64,000 nt of DNA from NCBI GenBank assembly GCA_026874595.1, contig CM049317.1, positions 16,787,382 to 16,851,381 on the forward strand, written 5' to 3'. A model generated the notes under the pieces. That model had not been told where the DNA came from and did not search any database. It saw nothing but the letters and a program-made list of their open reading frames with translations. The DNA is from Sipunculus nudus. Lineage: Eukaryota; Annelida; Sipuncula; Golfingiida; Sipunculidae. Made by a program: the position numbers and the translations under genes. Shown here one piece after another: positions 11,971-23,167 of the stretch (position 1 is its first letter; each line of letters opens with the position of its first letter).

Positions 11971-12767
11971 TTCAGGTGACCGTTTTTTATTTGTTTCATT
12001 CAACCGACTACAGTTCTTAGGTTGTATATGTATATATTAATAACACAAATAACCTCAAACTGAGTTAACTGATTTTTTTTAAAATTTGTTAGTACTGGTG
12101 TACATTTTATCAGCCAACCTTACTAATAAACCCGATGTCATGTATATTATGCATATTTGGGTAGAATTTCAAGATTATATGGGTTTTTAGACAATGTGAT
12201 GATGTAAGGATGATGTAAAAACGGTATCTTTGATATATAAAAAAAAAATCACGTACTTGTTGGCCGGTCTGACCTTGACCTTACTTAAGATGTCATCATA
12301 TATATGCTGCAGCTTATTTATAGTGTTTATGAAACTTAAATTGATAGCTTGAACATAACTATTCACTCAAGAAGGCTAGTAAAAGGAAACAAAATTATTA
12401 AAGAAAATTAAGTTATATGCACTTGTCTACCCCTGTGACTTTGACCTCTCACATAATATCATAAAGCATGATCTGAGGTTTAAAAAAAATATATAGGGCA
12501 ATTTGCCGCAATATACTAACAACTTAAGAAGGTATAAAGATTTCATTACCGCTATCTTATGATCGAGATTTTCAGGTTTTCATAGCCAGGGTGGTGTATC
12601 AACAAATGCTGTCACAAAATATCGCACCACTTTTCCACTTGAATCTGCCCTCACATTAATCCAGGGAATTGTAACTGATACCAATAATATGTAAATGAAT
12701 CTTAAATGGACAGCTTGAGTCAAACGTTTCACTCAAGAAAGGTAATAATGAAGCAACATTTTATAAG
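11971..12767. repeat. Degenerate repeat related to the GACCTTGACC tandem family
   Basis: It contains recurring phrases such as TGACCTTGACCTTACTTAAG, CTGTGACTTTGACCTCTCAC and ATTCACTCAAGAAGG (near 12353 and 12721). Phrases of this kind also appear in the ~290-bp repeats at 17.2-18.3 kb, though the copies are too diverged for clean borders. There is no coding content. Confidence 0.5.
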
Positions 12768-14254
12768 AAAACAAGTGACACGTGGGTCATGACGCTCAGC
12801 CGACTGACATGTTGACAATATGTCCGTGCACAGGAAACTAATTAAGTTAATATAGGTGGCATCATCATTCATGCATATTAGCTTAATTTCACCAAGACCC
12901 ATTAGCACACCAAATTTGATGAGAATCCAACCAGCCTTTCCTGAGGAACCTGGCAATTTGTGTGTATTTTTCATTACTTCTGGGATGCTTATACATACCC
13001 CTAAACTCTAAGATTATAGGTCACAGTGACCCAATTTTAGGTTTTGAGGAGAGAACTTTTGAGGAATTCTCAGGATGCATAGTGAGAAGATCCTTGGTTA
13101 TCATTTGGGCTCTTCTTTTGGTATCAAATTTTCAAATATTCTGGGGTGTGCTTATAAGCCCCATTGCTCGAAGATTATGGGTAACAGAGACCTAATTTCA
13201 TGCTTCAAAGGAAACATTTCATGGATCTCCCTGGATTTTAAGATTCTGGGTCCAATGTTTATAATTTGTGCCCTGCTTTGGTATCAAATTTTCAATTATG
13301 CTAGGGGTGCTTATAAGCCCCATAATTTCAGGTTTCATACGATATTTTTCATTGACCTCTCTGCCCTGATAACAGATGGCCGCATCTTTAAAGGTCTCAA
13401 AAATAGAGAGAAAACGCATACAAATTGGAAAAAATCCAGGTGACCCCACCAGTCTGCAAGAACTAATGAAACACTCCATTGTGAAGATGCATGCAAAGAA
13501 TCATGGCAATCAATCCACAATTTGTTGAGATACTAGAGCTTCTGTATAAAATTTTAAGTCATTCTTTGGGGTCTAAAGAGCCCCGTAGCTCAGAAATATG
13601 GGTAACAAAGATCTAATTTCAGGTTTCAAGGGATTTTAGTATTGAACTCCCAGCATGTCAAGATAGAAGATTCTGGGTCCAGTGGTTACGATTTGTGCCC
13701 TGTTAACAATGACCGCATCTTTTAAGGCCTCAAAAATAGAGAGAAAAAAATCATGAAAAATCGAAAAAATACAGGTGGCGCCACCAGTCATTAGGAATTG
13801 ATTGAACACACCATGATGAATATGCATGCAAAGAATCATGGCAAGCAATGAACTATTTGTTGAGATACTAGAGCTTTTGTATCAAATTTTTTAGTTGTTC
13901 TTGGGTGAACTTCAAAGCCCTATAGCTCAGAGGTTATGGGTAACAGAGACCTTCGTTTCCACGTTTCCAAGGAGTCTTTTAATGGGCCTCCCTGCATGTC
14001 AGGATAGACGATTCTAGGTCCAGTGGTCACGATTTGAGCCCTGTTATCAAATGACCGAATCTTTTATGGTCTCAAAAATTGAGAAAAATATTGTAAAATC
14101 AAAAAAAAAAAATACAGTTGGCGACACCTGTCCGCTTAAACCGATGAATCATTCCATGATCCATATCCATGCAAAGAATCATGGTTATCAATGCAATGGA
14201 TGACGGACAAAGGGTGATCGTTATAGCTCAGATAACTTACAGTCAGTTGAGCTT
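12768..14254. mobile_element. Family C element (1.49 kb) with tandem internal modules
   Basis: It starts with the motif GTGGGTCATGACGCTCAGC (12784-12802), shared with 31060, 45646, 50591 and 63113. It ends with a TATAGCTCAGATAACTTACA hairpin-type terminus and GTTGAGCTTA. GCTCAGC at the start and GTTGAGC at the end are inverted (best seen in other copies as GCTCAGCTG/CAGCTGAGC). Inside are about four diverged copies of a 190-330 base module containing the phrases TGGTATCAAATTTTCAA, ATAAGCCCCAT and GGTAACAGAGACCTAATTTCA. It carries GGTGGCGCCACC near 13775. All its open frames are shadows of the repeat. Confidence 0.7.
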
Positions 14255-14302
14255 ATTAGGTTTCATGTACTTTTAAACCCCTCTGACCATGACCTTTCAA
14301 AA

Positions 14303-15396
14303 CTAGAATACGGGTATTCGACAAGCGACTATGTGTATCCGCCAAAATCAGGGTGGAACGGGTTAAGTGAGGCATGGTTTGAGTGGCAAGGGGAAATAGA
14401 GTGAGGTGTGTTGCATATTAGCATGGATGTCTGCAGCCGAAATGTGTATATAGGTGGCGCCACCTGCCAAAAAAATCGAAATAGCTAAAAAGATGTATAA
14501 ACACGCAAAATTTTAGGCAGATAAGTAAAACCACTTCTGAGATATGAGTGATTTTAGGCCAAGGCAGACAAACAGACGGACGCTGTGCATAATGTTGGCC
14601 CAATCGTTCAAACGGTTCCCGAGATATAAGCTTGGATGTCTGCAGCGTAAACTAGAATGTAGGTGGCGCCACCTGCCAAAAAAAATCGAAATAGCTAAAA
14701 AAAGAACTATAAACCTGCCAAATGTTAGGCAGATATGTGAAACCACTGCCGAGATATGAGTGATTTTATCCAACGGCAGACAAACGGACGCTGTGCAAAA
14801 ATTGCATATGATAACGAGCTATGTGAGATCTATACACATGCAAATTTTCAGGAGGATACGTCAAACCAGTCCGGAGATATAAGCATGGATGTCTGTAGCG
14901 TGAACATGAATGTAGGTGGCGCCACCTGTCATAAAATCAAGAAAGCTATCCAGGATGTATACGCATGCCAAATTTCAGGTGAATTAGTCAAACCACTGCG
15001 GGGATATGACTGATTTTAACCCAAGGCCGACGAACAGATGGCCACTGTGCAAACATGGTTGCAGGTGGCGCCACCATTTTTTGTGTATGTTATAAAACTA
15101 TCCAAGGGCTACATTTGTAAAAAAATTATTCCTGATCGGTCAAACGCATCCTGAGATATGTGGGTTTATGTGTGGAAACAGACGCACAAATGGACGCTGG
15201 GCAGAGAGGAAAGGTCGAAGGTCAACGCAAATTGGTTAGGCACCAGTTCACATGTGACCCGATAATTGGTGTAAGTTTCGGAAAAAAATTAGTCCAGTAG
15301 TCGCAGAGGAGTTCTCCGGAAACGAATGCGGCGGCGGCGGAGGCGGAACCCGGTCAGAAACATAGTATCCGCAAAACTTCGTTTTGGCTCATACAA
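14303..15396 (-). mobile_element. Family B Helentron-like element, copy 1
   Basis: The left end reads CTAGAATACGGGTATTCG, then ACAAGCGACTATGTGTATCC. The right end is GTATCCGCAAAACTTCG, then GTTTTGGCTCATACAA. The CTAG, the nearby hairpin and the inverted GTATCCGCCAAAA/TTTTGGCGGATAC pair are the terminal signals of this family, here slightly mutated. On the minus strand the hairpin is followed by CTAG and then host T, as at a Helitron/Helentron 3' end. The interior holds 130-150 base modules, each with GGTGGCGCCACC (14451, 14662, 14914, 15063). No protein-coding capacity is visible. Confidence 0.75.
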
Positions 15397-15902
15397 ATAT
15401 CTTCAAGCATGATCTGAGGTCGAAGCAAAATTTCTCTTTCAACTGAGGGGCAATTTTTTTTCAATATATAAGATCCCTAAGAAGTTGCAGAGATTTTTAA
15501 TACCCCCAACCTGTGGTTGGGAACACTAATTTACACATTTTCACCGCCGGAATAGTGCATAAATACATACTCCCAGGAAAAATTACATCACTTGCAGTTG
15601 CTTCGACCCTGACAATATACTAGAGAAGGTTAGATGAAACCTTGTACCTTTGGAAATATTTAGGCGATGGGGAAAACAACAAACTTTAAATAAGTCACTT
15701 TTTCTCACTTAGCTCCTAGACTAATAGGCCTATTCGTACATCTTGGTATTCCTGGGTATATTAATATTTTTGTAGACCCTGCTTTGACCCGGCGTCTAAG
15801 CATTGCATGCTTCTTTATCAGGCCGGCGTTTAATAAAAAATACATTGTGAGGCTATGGAAGAAAAAAGCACAAAACAACACGTTGAAATAATAAAGAGAG
15901 AG
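15397..15902. other. AT-rich intronic DNA, no gene recognised
   Basis: Contains a short palindrome AAGCATTGCATGCTT near 15799 and a stretch resembling the GATCTGAGGT phrases of the neighbouring repeats. Nothing coding is visible. Confidence 0.45.
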
Positions 15903-16200
15903 CAGAGGCGGATACAGCTATTTAGAATGGGGGGGGGGGGGGGGGGGGCTCACATTGCAAGGCCGCGAAGCAGGTGGGCCGACGCTCGAAACGCTGAAAC
16001 TCTGAAGCCGTGCATACTTAGCTTAAGGATTATATAAATAAGCATTAAAAATTGGAGGTGGTTACCTCCACCAAAAAGTTTGAAAAAAAAGAAAAGTACC
16101 AATGTAAAGATTTGAAAAAGATTGGGATTGTTATATAAAAAATGGGGGGGGGGGGGTCCAGATTCCATGGACCCTCCCCCCCCCCCCCCCCCCCATCTTG
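15903..16200. mobile_element. Poly-G/poly-C bounded inverted element, probably hAT-type MITE debris
   Basis: The left end AGCAGAGGCGGATACAG followed by an 18-G run resembles the CAG-GGCGGATCCAG-type start of many hAT elements. At 16145-16195 a G12 block, a GGTCCA/TGGACC stem and a long C run form an inverted repeat. The right poly-C lies next to CATCTTGATCTG. The element looks like one or two degenerate MITEs that carry homopolymer ends. Confidence 0.45.
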
Positions 16201-16372
16201 ATCTGCTTGCCACTTACATAGTTATCGAGTATGAGGACTTTGGACATTGAAGAAAGTACTCGAGTGCTAGAACTGAGTACTCGATATAGAACTCGTGAGT
16301 ATGAGTACTACCATTGCAAATATTTTTTATCCAACTCTGCCAAATTGCTTATTTGTGTGTGTTTTAATATGC

Positions 16373-16819
16373 TATAATGTGCTGTGGTTGCCATTTCTTT
16401 CGCGAGGATTTCAAATTTGTGATATTCGCGAAGGGGAGAATATCAAGAAAAATTAAAACTTTGTGAAGAAGACGCCATACCTTCACTAAAGACGATTAAC
16501 TTATTCTATAGCCACGAAGGCATTTCATTTGAGCTGTTCATATCAATATTAGCATACTTTTTATGTTTCCCGTCATTCAAAGAGTGTTAATTTAAATAAT
16601 ATGAGTTCTTTTACCTGTTCAATTTTTCCTTTATCTCCTCATACAATTGATTCGACGTTGCGTGCGTATAAGGTATTTGATATTATAAAGGTTGATAAAT
16701 GTACATTCCGTAAGTTAATGTTTGGTAAAACGCGAAAGGAAATCCTCACAAAAGACCCAGGAAGTGAAACTCACGAATATTTATCCTCGCGAATATGAAG
16801 GCAACCACAGCATATTAGA
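16373..16819. mobile_element. MITE of about 440 bp with 18-bp terminal inverted repeats
   Basis: The left TIR TAATGTGCTGTGGTTGCC (16375-16392) and the reverse complement of the right end (16800-16817, TAATATGCTGTGGTTGCC) match with one mismatch. Similarity continues inward through TTCGCGAGGAT and a further TTCGCGAA/TTCGTGA block. Both ends begin with TA, which fits a TA target as in Tc1/mariner-type elements. There is no transposase frame inside. Confidence 0.75.
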
Positions 16820-17219
16820 GCAGATTTCCACGGAAGATTTACTGTTATATTATTGCCTCTAATATATTAAATTATATGAAAGTTCTTAAATATAAGTAAG
16901 TTTATTATAGGTTATATATTATGTTAATAAAACTTAAAGAAAGAGCTGTAAGAACTACAATACTGATAGGTCATGAAGGATCCCTAAAAAGGCCCATAGA
17001 CTTCCAGTGTGGGCTGAGTGATGCTTGAAAAAAAATAAGAAGGACCTGACTAAATGCAGGAACAGAGGAAACTGACCCAAAACAGTATCACACATCTGAA
17101 CCAAGATGTCAAGGTTTGATTCAGTAACAGTCGTATATGCACGTGTAGGAATGCATCTTTCGAATCAACAGAGACATAATTACATCTGATGCATTAAACT
17201 GTAAGCCTGGTGAGCATAT
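16820..17219. other. Anonymous intronic DNA
   Basis: No repeat family, RNA or coding pattern recognised. Confidence 0.45.
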
Positions 17220-18262
17220 AAATCAGTGGGATGGTCTTGTGACCTTGAAACTTGGGATGTCGAATTAATATGGTTCTTCGCTATTGTTAGGCAACCCAAA
17301 AGTGAAAAATGTTTGACTTTACATTTACAATACTTTAACAATTTTTTTAGGGATTTGGGTCAAGTGCCTTTCACCTATAACCTCCTGACCCTGAAATCCA
17401 AAGGGTTAGTATATTAGTGAGTAGCCATTAATAAAAACAGTTTGAAATTCATATGTCATTTCAAACTGGAGGTATCATATGGAAACAAGTTTGAGAACAG
17501 ATGGCTCCTGTGACCTTTGACTTTGTTACCCCAAGATCGATATGAATCTTCCTTTATTGGCAGGTGAGCTGTGTAAGATGAAAGGTTAACTTTGGAAAAG
17601 TGAAAATTTATATTAAAATTTACATTGCCTCAACGATCTGTGTAAAAAGTTGGGCCCTCTGGCCGTTACCTTTGAAATCAGACACCAAATTTAAGAGAGT
17701 TCTTCCTTTAGTGGTGGCTAAATTTAAGTGAAATTTGAAAGCATATGTTAGGCCAAACTTAACTTATCATCCGGAAATTAATTTGTGGATAGATGGCTCC
17801 TGTGACCTTGACCTTTGACATTGTGAATCCAATCGATATGGATCTTTTCCTATAAGGAGGTGAGCTATATGTGCAAGATGGAAGGTCTGGGATGGAAAGT
17901 AAGGCTTTGAACGCATCCAAAATCTTTTTAAAGATTTGGTCCTTTGGAACTTTGAACCTCATGACCCCAAAACCGGTTCTAGCGTTAGTGGCTGGCTATA
18001 TACAAGTTTATTGTAAGTTTGAAATCCAAACGTCAGCCAAACTGGAATTATCCTCTGGAAACTAATTTGTGGACAGATGGCCTATGTGATCTTGGCCTTC
18101 TTTTAACCTTGTTAATCCAATATCGATAGAGATCTTCCTCTATTAGCAGATGAGCTATATTTACAAGACGGAATGTCTAGGATAAAAAGTTGGGCTTAAC
18201 TGATCCATAATCTTTTACAGATTTGGGTCCTGTGACCTTGACCTTTGTCATTTATTTCAAGT
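17220..18262. repeat. Tandem ~290-bp repeat rich in TGACCTTTGACC (family D)
   Basis: Three to four diverged units occur with period about 290 bases. Each contains GGAAACTAATTTGTGGACAG, GATGGCTCCTGTGACC, a TGACCTTGACCTTTGAC block, ATCGATATGGATCTTCC and GAGCTATATGTGCAAGATGG. Relatives lie at about 45790-46085 and 55840-56700. TGACCTTTGACC(A/T) is a direct repeat of the nuclear-receptor half site with one-base spacing (DR1). No protein is encoded. Confidence 0.75.
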
Positions 18263-18485
18263 AAATACTAATGTTTTTAACAGATAATGTAAAAAATGTA
18301 TATAGACCTGTCTGCACAAGTTCAGAAATGTATAGAACTATCCGTTATAAAGGTGTTAATTTATTGACCACTTACAAATCAGCATTTGACAACACCACGT
18401 CTACGCTCTTTACACAGCGTTTTAACTATAGGCCTACTTCCTATATCGTAAGCGCTGTTTGTTTTGACCTCGTATCCTGAATTGC
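18263..18485. other. Unassigned intronic sequence
   Basis: A 69-residue frame spans this stretch but shows no family resemblance and no splice or start context. Not called as a gene. Confidence 0.4.
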
Positions 18486-19100
18486 AATACCAGAGGGGAG
18501 CACTGTATTTTTGTCTAATCAAATGAGACCTTGTGCTGGAAGACAGAGCCAAGCGAGGAATACACAGAGCAAATTATGTTCATTTCGTTTTGAGTGACAG
18601 CTCATCTCCCTGGTAACTGTCTGAACATGCCACAGGCTCAGAGAGAATTGCCCCAGTCGTGGTTTGCTTGGGATGCCCGGCCGGTGAGCTGTAATTCAAA
18701 CGAAACATAACAACAAAGGCTGCGTGCACACCTAGCTTGCTGGTTTCAGTTCTGCAGACAACAGATACATGTCTACGCTAACACAGTCATAATGTCATAA
18801 TCGAATCGGTCGATGATGCGAGAATACAGAGGGAGCAATTAAAATTCGACCGTAAACTGATATAAAGCGGCGCTTGAAGCGCAGCTATGGGCGGAGCCAG
18901 GATGCCTGTCGAGTGTTTGTTTATTGGCATCTGGTTGGCTGCTTGTCACATCATACGCACGTTTCTTTCAGCGGACAAGGAACTGCCATCTGGTGTCTAA
19001 ATATATCATAAACGGTCATCGCTGGCAGCGTGAAAATAAGTTGCTTCTTTAGAAGCGCAAGATTTCCGCTGCCTCGGGAGCGTTCACCGCGTCTATCTAC
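18486..19100 (+). promoter_or_regulatory. GC-richer island, possible internal promoter of the GPCR gene
   Basis: The base composition is clearly less AT-rich than the flanks. TATAAA lies at 18861-18866, followed by a GCGCTTGAAGCGC hairpin (18870-18882) and a GGGCGGAG GC-box-like string (18889-18896). It lies about 1.5 kb before the receptor exon, so it could drive a transcript that starts near 18890. I see no certain donor or upstream open frame to confirm it. It could equally be an old unrelated insertion. Confidence 0.3.
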
Positions 19101-20394
19101 GTGTTTGAGAAAGAGTGTTAAGCAGTTTTTAATGTATCAAAGTATATTCAATACAACACATTGCTATTAACTATTCATGCGTATTTTCTCTTTACTGCAA
19201 ACTTTTTCCTGTTTGCTCTGAATAATTTATGCAGTGTAAATAATGTTAGGGCTTATACATCTTTAAGGTCAACACCCCTTTGATAATGGGATAAAATGTA
19301 TACGTCCTCTTTGTAACATATCAGAATGTTTCGAAGCAGTTTCTATTTGTATTAGGCCTTGGTCAATAAAGTTCATGTTCAAGTTCAAATTGCATAATGT
19401 GTTGGAGGCCCCTACATCTACTGAAACAAACCAAGCAACATGTTGGTATCCAAAGTACAAACCTTTCAAAGTCCTTTTATAAATTGAGAATCCACAGCAG
19501 TGCGGACCAAATATAATCCATCACTCAGAAACATAGAACGCCTATAGACCACCACTCGCTTCGGACATTACTTAGTTAAACGAAAGTAATGTTTGCTCAA
19601 TGTACAACCCTCATTATAAGCTTGACGACGCATTCCATGTGCAACCATATGTTGCCCCTCCCCCCCCCCCCCCCAAAAAAAAAATAAATAAATAAAAAGT
19701 AAAAGTAAACCAACAGTACTTTTATACAAGTTATAACATGTGAGGGGGACATTCCCTCGTAAAACAAGGCTCGTAATACTTTAAGCTCATTTTTGTCAAC
19801 ACATGTAAAAGGAGTTTTGTTGATGCTATTTTACGTGGCTCTTGTGTGTTTTAGTGTGAATAGGATTGTCCTGTGCCATTTTTTTATAATTAGCCCCTCA
19901 GTTGCCATATTAAACTAGACGACTTGGGCCATTCTTGATTTTTTAGTTGTTTTTTTTTATGTGGGTGTTCTTTGTGTGGCCTTGTGTGGGTGCAGCTATG
20001 AAAGTGCAGTTCGTCACTAGGAGAACATTCAGTCAATTGGCCAGGGGCGTGAATAGAGGGGAGATACGGATATATATCCAACCACTTTAAAGCAAGTGGG
20101 GGTGGTCAATGTTGAGAGAATAATATTTCTACACTGAAAATGAAATATATATATAATGTCCATTTAGGACTTAGATTCCATTTCTGAGTTTAATATGAAT
20201 GTACAACTAAACTTGGTTTAGAAATAACATATACATATACTTAGCCATGCGGATGTCTTATATATGATGATTCTCAAATTAATGTTAAGTATATTTTTCC
20301 TTGATCTCTTCATTCAAACAGCAAAGGAATTTATATCTTTCATGCTTAATAGTTATACAATATACTATATAAATTATCTTTATCTTTCTTGTAG
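19101..20394. other. AT-rich DNA before the GPCR exon
   Basis: Contains a poly-C/poly-A block (about 19658-19685), a CAGGGGCGTGAATAGAGG string near 20042 like other element ends here, and the branch/pyrimidine region of the splice acceptor at 20394. No gene. Confidence 0.45.
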
Positions 20395-21478
20395 GATGAA
20401 CGTGCTACTGTCAACGGTGGCTAATAGTATTGTTAATGAAGCACTTAATGATTCCTACCAGTCCGTGCTGCCGACAAAGCTACCTTACACCATGAATACG
20501 GAAGACCCAGAGTATGCTGATGCGAACAAAAGCGCAACCAACGAACCTCCGCTTCCTTATTGGACGACTCAGGCTCTGACGTCATTGGATGATATCACGG
20601 CATCCGGTTGGGTCTTTTTCAACAATGCCAAAATAGCCCTAAAAGCAAGCAGCGTGCTGTTCAACTTAATTGCCATAGCACTGATTCTGCGAAAGAATAT
20701 CCGAAGCTTTGTCATTTCGTGGTACTTGGGTTGTTTATGTGTGGCACATATCATCCACTATATAGTAGATTTTACAATATATTTTAATAACACCACTTTA
20801 TACAACCTCAAAGGTTACAGATGCTTTGGGGCGGCAGTTATTATGACAACCGCTTGCTCTGTATCTGCGGCAAACACGGTTGCAATATGTGTAATGCAAA
20901 TGGGGGCTGTGGTGTTTCCCTTTAAGGCCAAAACCTTATGGGCGCACAAAAGAGTTGCATTGGGAGTACTTTGCACAGTTATTATCTTCAGTGCTCTCAA
21001 TTCAATTCTTTTACTTTTTGCAGGATCTGGAAATATAACATGTACCAATCATGGTGTTGGCATCACTGCCCTTGTTGTTTACCAGACAATAGCAGTTGTT
21101 TGTTTGATAATCTTAAGCATCATCACTCTGAGATATTTGATCATAAACAAACGACGGGGCCGAAGTCTAAACGCAAACACCCAGGACCACTTCAATGATG
21201 CTATCATCAAATTTAAGGTCACATCGTTCACAATATGTCTGGTCTTTTGCATTTGCAAATGTCCATTTATTTTAACATTTCTAACCCAGTTCTTCATGGA
21301 TAGTCAGTTGACCTTTGCCCGGACACTCACCAGTGTGTTCCCAGATATATTCCGAGCCAGTCCCTTCTTTGTCTACATTTGCACAAGTGCTTACATGAGA
21401 TCAGAACTGAAGCGGTGTTTTCTGAGACGATCCGTACTGACCGCCCAAAAAACCAATACCAAAATGTCGGCGAAATAA
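20395..21478 (+). CDS. Class A (rhodopsin-like) G-protein-coupled receptor, divergent; seven-TM exon
   Basis: The exon follows a strong acceptor (TTTCTTGTAG at 20394). The open frame also runs 131 bases upstream into AT-rich DNA, which I treat as intron. Translation starts either at the ATG at 20396 or in the exon at 6524, giving 371 residues in the joined model. The N-terminal tail has sequons at N29 and N55. Membrane segments lie near 93-111, 117-139, 152-177, 198-220, 234-260, 284-311 and 320-342. Family marks are N101 in TM1, the TM3-ECL2 pair C154/C227, CKCP (298-301) in TM6 in place of CWxP, SPFFVY (333-338) in place of NPxxY, and helix 8 SAYMRSELKRCF. Unusually, MQM (178-180) replaces DRY, the TM2 Asp and the TM4 Trp are missing, and the C tail is short. 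Ligand unknown. It resembles the divergent, lineage-expanded invertebrate receptors. It acts at the plasma membrane. Confidence 0.85.
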
Positions 21479-21543
21479 ATCGATCAGTTATCCTGAAAAA
21501 AAGCAATCGGAGAGATACACAAATGTTCTGTCAATATTTTAAA

Positions 21544-21597
<54 letters not shown>

Positions 21598-21660
21598 TTA
21601 AATCTATATCTAAACATGTAAAAATATCTTTGAACAATAAAGTAATCGGTATATAAAGTT
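21479..21660 (+). other. GPCR 3' UTR with (TA)n tract and poly(A) signal
   Basis: The stop TAA is at 21476-21478. An AATAAA hexamer at 21636-21641 lies 158 bases downstream, preceded by a (TA)n run at about 21546-21600. The transcript end would be near 21655-21665. Assignment is by position only. Confidence 0.6.
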
Positions 21661-21904
21661 TTCTATAAAAGCTATTATATATGACTTTCAAACATTTAAT
21701 GAATAGTCAAGTAAACAAGATTTTCTATGACTAATTTATCTGCAAACTGATATAATCAATCTGTTTACTGCTGTGATGTCGTGATTTTATCTTTTCCGGC
21801 GAAATCGGCGGTAGTTACTCAGATCTATCGCATACCTTAATATTATTTTGCAATGTTTCTAAAAATAGAACACTGTATGACCGCGGGGGAAAGACTGCAT
21901 TCTC

Positions 21905-21907
<3 letters not shown>

Positions 21908-21986
<79 letters not shown>
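21908..21986. repeat. (TA)n microsatellite, ~39 units
   Basis: An uninterrupted TA run, one of about nineteen long TA tracts in the window. Confidence 0.97.
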
Positions 21987-21989
<3 letters not shown>

Positions 21990-22135
21990 AGTTACTGTGA
22001 AAAATCAGTCAATTTGTAAATTGCCTGAAATTATCAGTCAATTTACAAATTGCCTGATTCACTCAGGCATTCTACAAAATGACTTAATTTTTCAGGCACT
22101 TACAAGTTGTCTGAAAAATCTGCGCTATTATTTGA
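21987..22135. repeat. Inverted-repeat cluster with CAATTTGTAAATTGCCTGA words
   Basis: Nested inverted words CAATTTGTAAATTGCCTGA, CAATTTACAAATTGCCTGA and GATTCACTCAGGC fold back on each other. The same words in opposite orientation (GCCTGAGTGAATCAGGC, then AATTTGTAAATT) recur at 24226-24258 and 24368-24400. It always sits next to a (TA)n run and is probably a small foldback/MITE family. Confidence 0.7.
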
Positions 22136-22984
22136 CAGATTTCGACAGATCTGAAACTTTGAATTTGAGTCAAACCAGTCATTTATTTAAAATAAATTAT
22201 AATTATGACATATATGTATTCTGATATGACAAACCTTGCTAATTTTGTGTAAACTTTATATTTTTTTCATCTTCTTTCTTAAACTACGTGTACTTATATG
22301 GAGTGATATATTTGATAAAGAGCATCGAGGATATTCACAGTTAAACTTATTAAAGTAAAAACGAAAACAATTCAAGTAATATTTCATTTGTTCCATATAC
22401 CTCACCTTTTCATAATATTTATGTATTGTGATATATTTCACATCATATTCTTTAGTTGTAATGTTTCACATACCGGTAACAAAAATGTATTGATTCCGAT
22501 TCTAGCAGAAGATCTTTATCATGTATTGTAAAATATTAACCTTTCTCAATAAAAGGTAACTTTGTCTCCACAATGGCTAACTAATTAACTCTACCAACCA
22601 TCACGTGGGGCTCTATTCAATGAAAGAAGATTGTACATGTATTTGACATGAACAATTTCATGATATTGGCAATTTTACTAAAACATATAACCCAAAGAGT
22701 CCATTTGGTTTCTTGTTCTTAGATAAGAAAACATAAGGTAATTACACATTACCAGTTTCAGTATTTATAAGGGCATGTCAAACTTCCTAACCTACTGTTA
22801 CATTTCAGTCCAGCCTTGAAACAATAACATTTTTCTGTCCACAGTCACACTTGGAATACCCTTGTCCACCACACTTGGACTCTTCTTGTACTTGTGTTAG
22901 ACTTAGAGCTGAGTACTAAATGAGCACCTGAGTCAGTTATGCACATGCCTTGATTAGAGCCAAACAAGGAGTGTTGTTAAAGTT
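22136..22984. other. Anonymous AT-rich intergenic DNA
   Basis: No coding, RNA or repeat family recognised. Short frames only. Confidence 0.45.
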
Positions 22985-23162
22985 TAGTAGATTAAGAAAG
23001 AAGAAGAAGAAAAAAATAAAGTTTACTCAAAATTAGCAAGTTATACCATATTACAATACATATAATACTTCATATCATATTATTACATATGTAGCTTAAT
23101 AAAGAGGAAGAAAAAATAAAAAGTTTACTAAAATAGGTAAGGTATACTATATTAAAATACAT
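22985..23162. repeat. Local ~110-bp tandem duplication
   Basis: AAGAAGAAGAAAAAAATAAAG and GTTTACTCAAAATTAGCAAG are repeated with changes about 110 bases later (GAGGAAGAAAAAATAAAAAG, GTTTACTAAAATAGGTAAGG). The solo LTR is inserted directly after the second copy. Confidence 0.6.
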
Positions 23163-23167
23163 ATATG

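Larger units (their letters stand above)
6556..20394 (+). other. Predicted 13.8-kb intron 1 of the GPCR gene
   Basis: It is bounded by GTAAGT at 6556 and by a pyrimidine tract ending TTTCTTGTAG at 20394. It contains a degenerate GAAATGTTACTT repeat, a hAT-like element, one copy each of families A, C and B, a MITE, a ~290-bp tandem family and a GC-richer island near 18.5-19.1 kb. No other coding exon was recognised inside. Confidence 0.4.

Noticed and set aside
13075-13443. 122-residue frame on plus
   Set aside because: Lies wholly in family C tandem modules. The same phrases recur in other frames in the next module.
14544-15013. Frames encoding GGAT-type peptides, also at 41880, 52304 and 53040
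   Set aside because: They come from the GGTGGCGCCACC modules of family B and are not conserved as protein.
20264-20395. Upstream ATG extension of the GPCR frame
   Set aside because: The extension is AT-rich, lacks receptor features and lies before a strong splice acceptor at 20394.
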